Origin: Burkholderiales bacterium | GTDB lineage: Bacteria; Pseudomonadota; Gammaproteobacteria; Burkholderiales; Burkholderiaceae_C | Assembly (NCBI GenBank): GCA_016703325.1 | Contig: JADJCH010000004.1 | Location: 124,001-188,000 of the forward strand | DNA: 64,000 nucleotides | Direction: 5' to 3' | In this document: in pieces, positions 10,052 to 17,667 of the stretch | Position numbering within the stretch: position 1 is the stretch's first letter | Layout: each line of letters begins with the position of its first letter | Made by a program: the position numbers and the translations under genes | The notes under the pieces: model-generated | Database searches by the model: none | What the model saw: the letters and a program-made list of their open reading frames with translations, nothing else | What the model was told of the DNA's origin: nothing

Positions 10052-10081
10052 CAGTCCGTCACTGCTCAGCGGTGCGGACTG
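10052..10081 (-). promoter_or_regulatory. Stem-loop in the leader of the PotABCD-like operon
   Basis: CAGTCCG at 10052-10058 pairs with CGGACTG at 10075-10081. Inside it CACTGC pairs with GCGGTG (one G-T pair), leaving a TCA loop and one bulged base. The hairpin lies 67 bases upstream of the ATPase start and about 160 bases after the M16 protease stop, both on the minus strand. It could be an attenuator of the transporter operon or the terminator of the protease gene; no T tract follows it. Confidence 0.45.
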
Positions 10082-10110
10082 TAGGTGTGACAAGCCCGTG
10101 TCCACCATGT

Positions 10111-10130
10111 ACACAGTGGGGGAACTGTGT
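10111..10130. promoter_or_regulatory. Inverted repeat, candidate operator upstream of transporter operon
   Basis: ACACAGT at 10111-10117 and its exact complement ACTGTGT at 10124-10130 are separated by GGGGGA, giving 13-base centre-to-centre spacing typical of a dimeric regulator site. A further half-site-like CACTGTG follows at 10134-10140. It lies about 125 bases before the PotA-type gene. The regulator is not identified. Confidence 0.35.
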
Positions 10131-10242
10131 TGGCACTGTGCAGGGGAGGGGGCCGGTACAGCCTTCCAGCCCTCAGCGCAAGGTGGGGCGGTGCGAGCTG
10201 TGATCTTTACCGCTGCCCAAGGGTTGCGACTCGAGGCGATTC

Positions 10243-11610
10243 TTACGAGCTGGGAGGTGATACGGGATCCAGTGGCAGCTCAAAGCGCTTCAACAGCCCG
10301 GCAAAGTGCTCCCGCGTCCCCGCCGGCGCTCGGCCGGTGATGGCCAGGGCGGGGGGCTGTAGCAGCAGGGTCTCGATGCGGCTGCGCACCGCTTCCCGGT
10401 CGACCGACTGCAGGGCTTCCAGCCGCTCGCGGTTCCCGCGCAGCCGGCCGAGCACGAACAGGTCCACCGCGGCTTCTTCCAGCCGGCGCATCGGGCGCTC
10501 GCGGTCGTGCAGGCTGCGCACCAGCAACTGGTGGCGGGCCCGTTCCAGGTCGATGGCTTCCACACGATCGGCATGGCGGCGCAGCAGGGCCAGGGAGCCC
10601 TCCAGGAACTCCGGCAGCTGCTCCGGGCTGGTGGCGCCTTCCACCACGAACTGGCCACCCAGTTCCTGCTGTTCGGCCACGACGTTGATGTGGTAGGCCA
10701 GGCCGCGACGCTCGCGCAGTTCGTCGAGCATCGGTGAGCTCATGCCTTCGCCCAGCACCGCGGCGGCGACGGCATCGGCCGGCTGCAGCTGGTCGAGGCG
10801 GGCGATGGGCCAGCCGAGCACCACCTGGCTCTGGCTGCTGCCGCCGTGGCGCTTGATGCGCACACCGCCGATCCAGCGGGCCGGCTCGACCTGGTTGGGG
10901 GCGCCGGCAGCCAGGTGGCCGAAGCCGGCCTCCACCTCGGCCAGCAGGGCTTCGGCCGGCAGCGGCCCGGCCACCGCGACGATCAGGTTGCTGCCGCTGC
11001 AGCGCTGCTGCAGGTGGTCCAGCAGGTCCTGGCGGGTGAGTTTCTCGATGCTGCTGCGGCTGCCGATCACCGGTCGGGCAAAGGGGTGGCGGCCGTAGGC
11101 GGCCTGGTCGAACAGGCGCCAGGCCACCGCGTAGGCATCGTCCTCCACGTCGGTGAGCTCGTGCAGGATCACCTGCCGCTCGCGATCGAGCTCCTCCTGC
11201 GGGAAGGTGGGGTGCAGCACCAGGTCGGCCAGCATGCGCAGCAACGGCAGGGTGTGTGCGGCCAGCCCGCGCATCTGGTAGGCGGTGTGGTCGCGGTCGG
11301 TGTGGGCGTTGACCTCGGCACCCAGGCGTTCGGCATCCAGGTTGATCTGCTGGCAGTTGCGGGTGGCACTGCCCTTGAAGGCCATGTGCTCGATGACGTG
11401 GCTGATGCCGCCCCAGCGTGCCGGTTCATGCTGGCCGCCGCTGCGCAGGAACACACTCACGCTGACCCCGGGCGCCCCCGGTTGGTGGATGACCAGCAGC
11501 CGCACGCCGTTGGACAGGGTGTGCACCCGGGTGTCGTCCGGCAGGTCCAGCAGGGCATCGAAGGGTTGGGCGGGCAAGATTGCGGGCGAATGGGGGGGCA
11601 GGGCGGTCAT
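10243..11610 (-). CDS. M16 family zinc metallopeptidase (pitrilysin-like)
   Basis: This 455-residue protein has the inverted zinc motif HxxEH (HVIEHMAFKG, about residues 75-85) and the downstream acidic ELTDVEDDA that supplies the third ligand. The C-terminal half carries the RRGLAYHI substrate-binding pair. No clear signal peptide precedes it. Both halves of an M16B fold are present in one chain, with no second M16 gene beside it. ATG 11610 was chosen over the long upstream frame, which is antisense to ispD. It is divergent from ispD with a 64-base gap. Its substrate is unknown. Confidence 0.85.
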   Translation of the reverse strand: MTALPPHSPAILPAQPFDALLDLPDDTRVHTLSNGVRLLVIHQPGAPGVSVSVFLRSGGQHEPARWGGISHVIEHMAFKGSATRNCQQINLDAERLGAEVNAHTDRDHTAYQMRGLAAHTLPLLRMLADLVLHPTFPQEELDRERQVILHELTDVEDDAYAVAWRLFDQAAYGRHPFARPVIGSRSSIEKLTRQDLLDHLQQRCSGSNLIVAVAGPLPAEALLAEVEAGFGHLAAGAPNQVEPARWIGGVRIKRHGGSSQSQVVLGWPIARLDQLQPADAVAAAVLGEGMSSPMLDELRERRGLAYHINVVAEQQELGGQFVVEGATSPEQLPEFLEGSLALLRRHADRVEAIDLERARHQLLVRSLHDRERPMRRLEEAAVDLFVLGRLRGNRERLEALQSVDREAVRSRIETLLLQPPALAITGRAPAGTREHFAGLLKRFELPLDPVSPPSS

Positions 11611-11674
11611 TGCGGGGTGAGGTTGGAGGCGGCATTGTGCGCGGCCCGCTTTGACCCGGCGGCACAATGCGGTG

Positions 11675-12385
11675 ATGTTGATCGGATCCGCACCCCGTTG
11701 TTTTGCCCTGGTTCCCTGTGCCGGTGTGGGCGCCCGTGCCGGGGTGGGGGGGCCCAAGCAGTACCACCCCTTGGCAGGCCGTCCGGTGGTGGCGCACACC
11801 CTGGCGGCGCTGGCGCAGGTGCAGCGGCTGGAGGCGATTCTGGTGGTGCTGTCGCCGCAGGACGAGCAGTTCGAGGCAGCGGTGCCCGCATTTGCCGGTG
11901 AACGCGCCTGGGTGGCCCGCTGCGGCGGGGCCACCCGGGCGGAGTCGGTGCTCAACGGTCTGGCGGAGCTGCTGGCGCGTGGCGCCCAGCCGCACGACTG
12001 GGTGCTGGTGCACGACGCGGCGCGCTGCCTGATCACCCCGGAGGCGGTGGACCGGCTGATCAATGCCTGCCGCGACGACGAGGTGGGCGGCCTGCTGGCG
12101 CTGCCGGTGGCCGACACCCTCAAGCAGGAGCAGGCCGGTCGTGCCGTGGCCACGCTGGACCGGGCGGCCAAGTGGGCGGCGCAGACGCCGCAGATGTTTC
12201 GCCTCGGCCTGCTGATGCCGGCGTTGCGCCATGCGGGTGATGCGGTCACCGACGAGGCCAGCGCGGTGGAGTCACTGGGTCATGCCCCGCTGCTGGTGCG
12301 GGGGGAGGCCGGCAACTTCAAGCTCACCTGGCCGGAAGACTTTGTGCTGGCCGAACGGCTGATCCAGTCGGTCATTGCGAGCTGA
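11675..12385 (+). CDS. ispD: 2-C-methyl-D-erythritol 4-phosphate cytidylyltransferase
   Basis: This 236-residue enzyme of the MEP isoprenoid pathway forms CDP-methylerythritol from CTP. The nucleotide-binding start VPCAGVGARAGVGGPKQYHP keeps the Arg and Lys of the family, with Cys where Ala is common. VHDAARCLITPEAVDRL, TPQMFRLGLL, and the end block FKLTWPEDFVLAE are diagnostic. ATG 11675 is preferred to the TTG at 11651. A hairpin with a T-rich tail lies about 55 bases after the stop. ispF is downstream but separated from it by a NYN-domain gene. Confidence 0.92.
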   Translation: MLIGSAPRCFALVPCAGVGARAGVGGPKQYHPLAGRPVVAHTLAALAQVQRLEAILVVLSPQDEQFEAAVPAFAGERAWVARCGGATRAESVLNGLAELLARGAQPHDWVLVHDAARCLITPEAVDRLINACRDDEVGGLLALPVADTLKQEQAGRAVATLDRAAKWAAQTPQMFRLGLLMPALRHAGDAVTDEASAVESLGHAPLLVRGEAGNFKLTWPEDFVLAERLIQSVIAS

Positions 12386-12439
12386 TGTTACGCACCGGGC
12401 GACGCCCGCTGCTTCCGGGCAGCGTATGCTCGCGGCCGA

Positions 12440-12471
12440 GCCGGCACCCGCCGGCCCTTAGTTTTCCTTTT
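12440..12471 (+). terminator. Candidate intrinsic terminator after ispD
   Basis: GCCGGC at 12440-12445 and GCCGGC at 12450-12455 are self-complementary and form a six-pair stem with an ACCC loop, followed by CCTTAGTTTTCCTTTTC. It lies between ispD and the NYN-domain gene, suggesting ispD ends its own transcript here. Confidence 0.5.
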
Positions 12472-12493
12472 CAACTCCCGAGAGAAACCACCC

Positions 12494-13147
12494 ATGTCCG
12501 ACAAGAAGACCGTCTGGATCGTCGACGGCGCCTATCTGTTCAACCACGGCCGCAGCAAGCCCTTTGACTACCTCAAGCTGAAGGCCGAGATCGAGCGCGC
12601 CAACGGTGGCAGGCTGCACGAGGCGTATTACCTGAACACGGCGCCGGACGTTGCCACCGACAGCCAGAACGCCTTCCACAGCTGGTTGAAGTCCGCCGCC
12701 CCCCGGGGGCCGAAGATGCGGGTGCAGCTGTATTCGCTCAAGGACCTGAACTGCACCTGCCCGAGCTGCGGCAACGCCTTCAGCCGCTCGGTGCAGAAGG
12801 GGGTGGACGTGGGTATTGCCACCCTGATCATCAAGCTGGCCGCCCAGGGCGTGTACGACCGGCTGATCCTCTCGGCCGGTGACGGCGACTTCGAGGACGC
12901 CATCACCTACATCAAGTCGGACCTGCACAAGGAGTTCTGGCTGCACGGCGCGATGGCCAACCTGTCCACCGACCTGCAGTGTTATGCCGACGAGGTGCTG
13001 TGGATCGACGACATGCACCCGGCGATCGACAAGGACAAGCCGGCGTCCAGCGGCGGTTGGTCCGGGGGCGGTTCGGGGTCCAGTCCGGTCTCAGGTTCAG
13101 GCTCCGGATCCAGCTCGGCCGCTTCCGCAGAGTCAGGCCGTGGTTGA
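12494..13147 (+). CDS. NYN/PIN-fold (LabA/DUF88-like) putative ribonuclease
   Basis: This 217-residue protein has the NYN domain from residue 1 to about 165: VWIVDGAYLFN with the first acidic residue, KGVDVGIATLIIKLA, and LILSAGDGDFEDAI supply the Asp cluster that binds metal in PIN-like nucleases. A CTCPSCG cluster at about residues 90-96 adds a possible metal site. The last 40 residues are low-complexity Ser/Gly. The start has a purine-rich GAGAGAAA upstream. The 3' end overlaps the most upstream possible ispF start codons. RNA cleavage is inferred from fold only; no target can be named. Confidence 0.75.
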   Translation: MSDKKTVWIVDGAYLFNHGRSKPFDYLKLKAEIERANGGRLHEAYYLNTAPDVATDSQNAFHSWLKSAAPRGPKMRVQLYSLKDLNCTCPSCGNAFSRSVQKGVDVGIATLIIKLAAQGVYDRLILSAGDGDFEDAITYIKSDLHKEFWLHGAMANLSTDLQCYADEVLWIDDMHPAIDKDKPASSGGWSGGGSGSSPVSGSGSGSSSAASAESGRG

Positions 13148-13166
13148 GCCTGTGGTAGGGGCTGTG

Positions 13167-13679
13167 GTGGAGGCCGTGGCAGTCCCATCCTCCCCGCTGC
13201 CGCCCTGGCGCATCGGCGAAGGCTGGGATGTGCACGCGCTGGTGCCGGGACGGGCGTTGAAGCTGGGTGGGGTGGAGATTCCCTTCGATCGGGGCCTGCT
13301 GGGCCATTCGGATGCCGATGCCCTGCTGCATGCCATCACCGACGCCCTGTTCGGTGCGGCCGGGCTGGGGGACATCGGCCGGCATTTCCCGGACACAGCC
13401 GAAGCCTTCCGGGGCGCCGATTCGCTGCAGCTGCTGGCCGAGGCGGGGCGCCGGGTGGCGGCCGAGGGCTGGTGCATCGGCAATGTGGACAGCAGCATCG
13501 TGGCTCAGGCGCCGCGCATGGCAACGCACATTCCGGCCATGCGCGAGCGCATCGCTGCGGCACTCGGCCTGGCGCTGAGCCAAGTGAACGTCAAGGCCAA
13601 GACCGCCGAGCGGCTGGGGCCGGTGGGCCGGGGCGAGTCGATCGAGGCCCACGCCGTCTGCCTGCTCTGGCGCCCTTGA
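13167..13679 (+). CDS. ispF: 2-C-methyl-D-erythritol 2,4-cyclodiphosphate synthase
   Basis: IspF closes the CDP-ME2P ring to MEcPP in the MEP pathway and works as a trimer with zinc. Seen motifs are GWDVHAL (metal Asp and His), LGHSDADALLHAITDAL, HFPDTAEAF and VKAKTAERLGPVGRGE. The start is uncertain: the frame holds GTG codons at 13140, 13152, 13164, 13167 and 13176 and no ATG. GTG 13167 is taken because AGGGG lies 6 bases upstream, giving 170 residues; family length is near 160. It follows the NYN gene with almost no gap and is probably co-transcribed with it. Confidence 0.9.
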   Translation: MEAVAVPSSPLPPWRIGEGWDVHALVPGRALKLGGVEIPFDRGLLGHSDADALLHAITDALFGAAGLGDIGRHFPDTAEAFRGADSLQLLAEAGRRVAAEGWCIGNVDSSIVAQAPRMATHIPAMRERIAAALGLALSQVNVKAKTAERLGPVGRGESIEAHAVCLLWRP

Positions 13680-13827
13680 AGGTCCTGGACCGTTCTGGAG
13701 CGCCTTGAACTGCAGGGTGGGTGTTGCAGGCCCTGAATCCGTGTTGCCGACCGCCTTCGTCAGCCGGCCTTGTCCTTGACTCAGGCATCATCTCCATCTT
13801 GAGTGGAACCGAGGATCGCAAGCGTCG

Positions 13828-14892
13828 ATGAAATCGCTGCAACTGTGGCTGGCTGTGCTGGGGGGCTTGGTGCTCGCGGCGGTGATTGCGCATGGCACCT
13901 GGCAGGCGCGGCGTGCCGGGGGCGGTCGTCGCCAGTCCCTGCCGCCGGCAAGTCGCCACATGGAACCGGTGTTCGACGATGCCGGCACGGGGTCGCCGGA
14001 GTCCGCGGGAGGTAGCCAGGAACCTGCCGCGCCGCCGCTGGTGGTGCCCCCGGTTCGGCGTGCCCCCAGCCAGCCCCGGCTGGACGCCCGGGTCGATGCA
14101 TTGGCCGGTCTGTCGGTGGAAGCGCCGGTGTCCGGCGAAACGCTGCTGGCCCATCTGCCACCCAGCCGGCGTGCGGGCGGCAAGCCCTTCTTCATTGAAG
14201 GCCGTGAACAGGGCAGCGGCGAATGGGAGGCGCCGACCGCGGGCCGCTGGTACCGCGAGGTGCAGGCCGGTGTGCAGCTGGCCAACCGGATGGGACCGCT
14301 CAACGAGATCGAGTACTCCGAGTTTGTGCAGAAGATCCAGGCCTTTGCCGATGCGATCTCCGCCCTGCCGGATTTTCCGGACATGCTCGATGTGGTGGCC
14401 CGGGCCCGTGAGCTGGACGCCTTTGCCGGCGCACACGATGCGCAGCTGGCGATGCGCCTGCAGCCGCAGCGCGGGCCCTGGCCGTTGCCCTTTGTGCAGG
14501 CCCATGCTGCGCGGCACGGTTTTGTGGCCGGCGCCACACCCGGGCGGATGGTGCTGCCTTCGGCCGAAGAGGGGGCGCCGGCCATGCTGGCCCTGCACTT
14601 CGATCCGCAGGCCGCGCTCGCCGATGACCCTCGTCAGGCTCGCATCGACGAGGTGTCGCTGGTGTTCGACGTGCCGCAGACTCCCGCGGGCGATCAGCCG
14701 TTCAACGCCTGGTGTGCCGCCGGGCGGGCCCTGGCGCTGGGACTGGACGCGCGGGTGAGCGACGACAAGGGCCAACCCCTGCCGACCGACGCCCTGGGCA
14801 AGGTGGGGACCGATCTGGGCAGTCTCTACGAGGAGCTGGCGGAACAGAACCTGCCGGCCGGTTCTCCTGCGGCGCGTCGTTTGTTCAGCTGA
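13828..14892 (+). CDS. zipA: ZipA-like membrane-anchored FtsZ-binding protein
   Basis: This 354-residue protein has one N-terminal membrane helix (LWLAVLGGLVLAAVIAHG, about residues 5-22), a Pro/Arg-rich linker to about residue 85, and a C-terminal globular domain. Blocks such as DFPDMLDVVARARELDAFAG, RHGFVAGATPGRMVLP and LVFDVPQTP resemble the ZipA C-terminal domain of Burkholderiales. ZipA tethers FtsZ to the membrane during division. The usual neighbours smc and ligA are not present, which lowers certainty. It is convergent with ygfZ across a GC-rich hairpin. Confidence 0.6.
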   Translation: MKSLQLWLAVLGGLVLAAVIAHGTWQARRAGGGRRQSLPPASRHMEPVFDDAGTGSPESAGGSQEPAAPPLVVPPVRRAPSQPRLDARVDALAGLSVEAPVSGETLLAHLPPSRRAGGKPFFIEGREQGSGEWEAPTAGRWYREVQAGVQLANRMGPLNEIEYSEFVQKIQAFADAISALPDFPDMLDVVARARELDAFAGAHDAQLAMRLQPQRGPWPLPFVQAHAARHGFVAGATPGRMVLPSAEEGAPAMLALHFDPQAALADDPRQARIDEVSLVFDVPQTPAGDQPFNAWCAAGRALALGLDARVSDDKGQPLPTDALGKVGTDLGSLYEELAEQNLPAGSPAARRLFS

Positions 14893-14903
14893 TCCGACCG
14901 GCC

Positions 14904-14926
14904 GGGCGGGAGGGTCCTCCCGGCCC
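14904..14926. terminator. GC-rich hairpin between convergent zipA-like and ygfZ genes
   Basis: GGGCGGGAGG at 14904-14913 pairs with CCTCCCGGCCC at 14916-14926 apart from one bulged base. It lies in the short gap between two convergent stops and may end transcription from both sides, although no T tract is present. Confidence 0.4.
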
Positions 14927-14946
14927 AGCCATCGGGCCCATTCAGA

Positions 14947-15912
14947 TCAGGCCGCCTCGGACTCGTGGGGCAGGGCATAGGGCAGCGGCTGCAGCCGCAT
15001 TGCCGCCGCCTGCAGGTTGCCCAGGTGCAGGCTGCCTTCGGCGGTGGCCGCAATCTTCAGTTCGGCCAGCAGCAGCCATCCGCCCCCCGCTTCGGCAGGC
15101 AGCGCGGCAGCGTCGGCCACCTGGCCGCTGGGTTGGCGCTCATCACCGCTCCACCACACTTCCTGGCCGGGTTGAGCTGCCTCGGCGCTGCGCAGCAGGT
15201 AGCCGCGGCGCTTGAGTTTGCCCAGGTAATGGCTGCGCGCCACCACCTCCTGGCCGGGGTAGCAGCCCTTCTTGAAATCCACTCCGCCCACCAGCTCGTA
15301 GTTCAGCATCTGTGGCACGAACTGTCCGCTGGTGGCGGCATGCACCATCGCCACACCGGAGGCCACTTCCAGCCAGTTCCAGGTTTCCGGGTCCAGGGCG
15401 GGCATTGTGCCCACCACCTCAGCGGCCCGCTCCTGCGGTCCGATCCAGAGCCACCGCGGCGCGGCCACCGCATCGGGCAGGCGGATCAGCTGACCGCCCG
15501 CCAGATCCACCTTGTCCCAGGTCTCGCCCGGGGCGGCGGCGCCCAGTGACTCGGCGGCACGTGGACCGGCCAGGCCCAGGGCACACAGGGTTTCGCCCGC
15601 GTCGACGAGCTGGGCCTTGGCGCGCAGCACGAACATGCGCAGGCGCTTCAGGGTGGGGTCGAGCAGGTCCCGACTGCAGGCCAGCCAGACCTCTTCAGGG
15701 CCCTGCTTGGCGTAGATCAGGCTGGCGAGCATGCGCCCCTGAGCGGTGCAGAAGGCGGCCAGGCGGGCCCGATGCAAAGGCTGCAGCTTGACGTCGTTGC
15801 TGAGCTGGCCATGCAGAAAGGCCACGGCATCGGGGCCGGTGGCGCGGATCAGGCCGAGGTCGGTCAGCCGGCAGGCGCCGCCGGCCAGGGGTTGGGAGGC
15901 TGATGAGTCCAT
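14947..15912 (-). CDS. ygfZ: Folate-binding YgfZ family protein
   Basis: This 321-residue protein belongs to the YgfZ/Iba57 branch of the aminomethyltransferase fold, which uses tetrahydrofolate and supports Fe-S proteins and tRNA thiomodification. The diagnostic motif K-G-C-Y-x-G-Q-E is present as VDFKKGCYPGQEVVARSHYL (about residue 220). GPDAVAFLHGQLSND near the N-terminus is also typical. ATG 15912 fits the family start; an upstream in-frame ATG at 15936 is possible but would run into the divergent mltG start. Only 22 bases separate the two start codons. Confidence 0.9.
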   Translation of the reverse strand: MDSSASQPLAGGACRLTDLGLIRATGPDAVAFLHGQLSNDVKLQPLHRARLAAFCTAQGRMLASLIYAKQGPEEVWLACSRDLLDPTLKRLRMFVLRAKAQLVDAGETLCALGLAGPRAAESLGAAAPGETWDKVDLAGGQLIRLPDAVAAPRWLWIGPQERAAEVVGTMPALDPETWNWLEVASGVAMVHAATSGQFVPQMLNYELVGGVDFKKGCYPGQEVVARSHYLGKLKRRGYLLRSAEAAQPGQEVWWSGDERQPSGQVADAAALPAEAGGGWLLLAELKIAATAEGSLHLGNLQAAAMRLQPLPYALPHESEAA

Positions 15913-15934
15913 GCAGTCATTATGATTTGGCCCC

Positions 15935-16999
15935 ATGGATCGGCATGTGGGTCGGGAATTGCAGCCAAGGGTGAAGACGCATTGCGCCGCGCGCGCGCAA
16001 GGTGGGCGTGTCGCCGCCTGGCTGCTCGCCCTGGTGCTGACGATCGCGGCGCTGGGCGCAACCCTGGGGTGGTGGCTGCAGGCACCGCTGTCGCTGTCGC
16101 AGCCGGTCATCGAATTCGAGGTGGAACCCGGCCAGACACCGCGCGACATCGTGCGCAACCTGAACGAAGCCGGGGTGCAAACCTCACCGTTCTGGCTCTA
16201 CCAGTGGTTCCGCTGGTCGGGGGATGCCCGCGCCATCCGCGCCGGCAGCTACGAGATCACCGCAGGGGTCACCCCGCGCAGCCTGCTGCGCAAGCTGGTG
16301 GTGGGCGACGAGAGTCTGGCCCTGTTCCGCCTGATCGACGGCTGGACCTTCCGGCAGGTGCGTGCCGAACTGCAGCGCAACCCCACCTTGAAGCCCCAGA
16401 CCCAGGGCCTCAGCGATGCCGAGGTGATGGCCTCCATCGGCGCTGCCGGCGTTTTACCGGAAGGACGCTTCTTCCCGGACACCTATGCCTACTCCAAGGG
16501 CAGCAGCGATCTGGCGGTGCTCCAGCGGGCCTACGCGGCCATGCAGCGGCGCGTCGATGCGGCCTGGGCGCAGCGGCCCGCCGGCAGCCCGCTGAAGTCG
16601 CCGGACGACCTGCTGAAGCTCGCCTCGATCGTCGAGAAGGAAACCGGCCGCGCGGCCGAGCGGGGCCTGGTGGCCGCGGTGTTCCTGAACCGTTTGCGCA
16701 TCGGCATGCCGCTGCAGACCGACCCGACGGTGATCTACGGCCTGGGCAGCGGCTTCGACGGCAACCTGCGCAAACGCGACCTGCTCACCGATGGGCCCTT
16801 CAACACCTACACCCGCCAGGGGTTGCCGCCCACACCGATCTCCATGCCGGGGCGGGATTCACTCTGGGCGGTGGTGCGCCCGGCCGAGAGCAAGGCCCTG
16901 TACTTCGTCGCCCGGGGCGACGGCAGCAGCGAATTCAGCGAGACCCTGGCCGAACATAATCGCGCCGTGGACAAGTACCAACGCAGGACCTCGCCGTGA
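15935..16999 (+). CDS. mltG: Endolytic murein transglycosylase MltG
   Basis: This 354-residue inner-membrane enzyme cuts nascent glycan strands and helps set their length. It has a cytoplasmic tail, a membrane helix at about residues 27-47 (AAWLLALVLTIAALGATLGW), a LysM-like region (FEVEPGQTPRDIVRNLNEAG) and the catalytic YceG domain. In the latter, the active Glu is in LLKLASIVEKETG; MPLQTDPTVIYGLG and GPFNTYTRQGLPPTPIS are diagnostic. Its stop overlaps the GTG of tmk, the conserved mltG-tmk-holB order. Confidence 0.93.
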   Translation: MDRHVGRELQPRVKTHCAARAQGGRVAAWLLALVLTIAALGATLGWWLQAPLSLSQPVIEFEVEPGQTPRDIVRNLNEAGVQTSPFWLYQWFRWSGDARAIRAGSYEITAGVTPRSLLRKLVVGDESLALFRLIDGWTFRQVRAELQRNPTLKPQTQGLSDAEVMASIGAAGVLPEGRFFPDTYAYSKGSSDLAVLQRAYAAMQRRVDAAWAQRPAGSPLKSPDDLLKLASIVEKETGRAAERGLVAAVFLNRLRIGMPLQTDPTVIYGLGSGFDGNLRKRDLLTDGPFNTYTRQGLPPTPISMPGRDSLWAVVRPAESKALYFVARGDGSSEFSETLAEHNRAVDKYQRRTSP

Positions 17000-17667
17000 A
17001 CGGCCCCGATCAGATGGGGCAGGCAACCGCAACCGCAACCGCAGCCCGGTCGGGCCCGGCGGGCTGCTTCGTGACGGTCGAAGGCATCGACGGTGCCGGC
17101 AAGACCACCCATGTGGAGGCCATCGCACAACGCTGGGCTGGGCGCGGCCTGGAGGTGCTGCGCACCCGGGAGCCGGGCGGCACCGCGCTGGCCGAAGCGC
17201 TGCGCGAATTGTTCCTGCACCGGGAGATGGACGCCCTCACCGAGGCGCTGATGGTGTTCGCTGCCCGGCGCGATCACCTGGTCAAGGTGATTGAACCGGC
17301 GCTGGCGCGGGGGGCCGTGGTGCTGTGCGACCGTTTCACCGATGCCACTTTCGCTTACCAGGGCGGGGGCCGGGGGTTCGATCTGGCCGTGCTCGGGCAA
17401 CTGGAGGCCTGGGTGCAGCAGGGGCGCCAGCCGGACCTGACGCTGTGGTTCGACCTCGATCCGCAGGTGGCGGCCCGGCGCCGTGCCGCAGCCCGGGCGG
17501 CTGACCGGCTGGAGGCGGAGTCGATTCACTTCTTTGCCCGCGTGCGAGCCGCCTACCTGGCACGCTGCGAGGCTGCACCTGGCCGGTTTGCGAGGCTGGA
17601 GGCCGGCGGTACACCGGCGCAGGTGGCTCTGCAGATCCGGGCGGTGCTGGAGCAGCGCGGATGGTGA
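16996..17667 (+). CDS. tmk: Thymidylate kinase
   Basis: This 223-residue enzyme phosphorylates dTMP to dTDP. The P-loop is VEGIDGAGKTT, followed by TREPGGT and the DRF motif in LCDRFTDATFAYQGGGRG; LWFDLDPQVAARR is the usual late strand. The GTG at 16996 gives a 4-base overlap with the mltG stop. The N-terminus has about 20 extra residues, partly a run of alternating Ala and Thr encoded by a hexamer repeat; ATG 17014 is an alternative start. The gene overlaps holB by 7 bases. Confidence 0.93.
   Translation: MNGPDQMGQATATATAARSGPAGCFVTVEGIDGAGKTTHVEAIAQRWAGRGLEVLRTREPGGTALAEALRELFLHREMDALTEALMVFAARRDHLVKVIEPALARGAVVLCDRFTDATFAYQGGGRGFDLAVLGQLEAWVQQGRQPDLTLWFDLDPQVAARRRAAARAADRLEAESIHFFARVRAAYLARCEAAPGRFARLEAGGTPAQVALQIRAVLEQRGW
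17023..17046 (+). repeat. Hexanucleotide repeat in the start of tmk
   Basis: Three GCAACC units and one GCAGCC occupy 17023-17046, encoding alternating Ala and Thr in the non-conserved N-terminal extension of thymidylate kinase. A copy-number change would keep the frame. Confidence 0.8.

Noticed and set aside
9986..10242. Guanidine riboswitch ahead of the transporter operon
   Set aside because: The leader hairpin lacks the conserved loops of the known guanidine riboswitch classes as far as I can recognise them.
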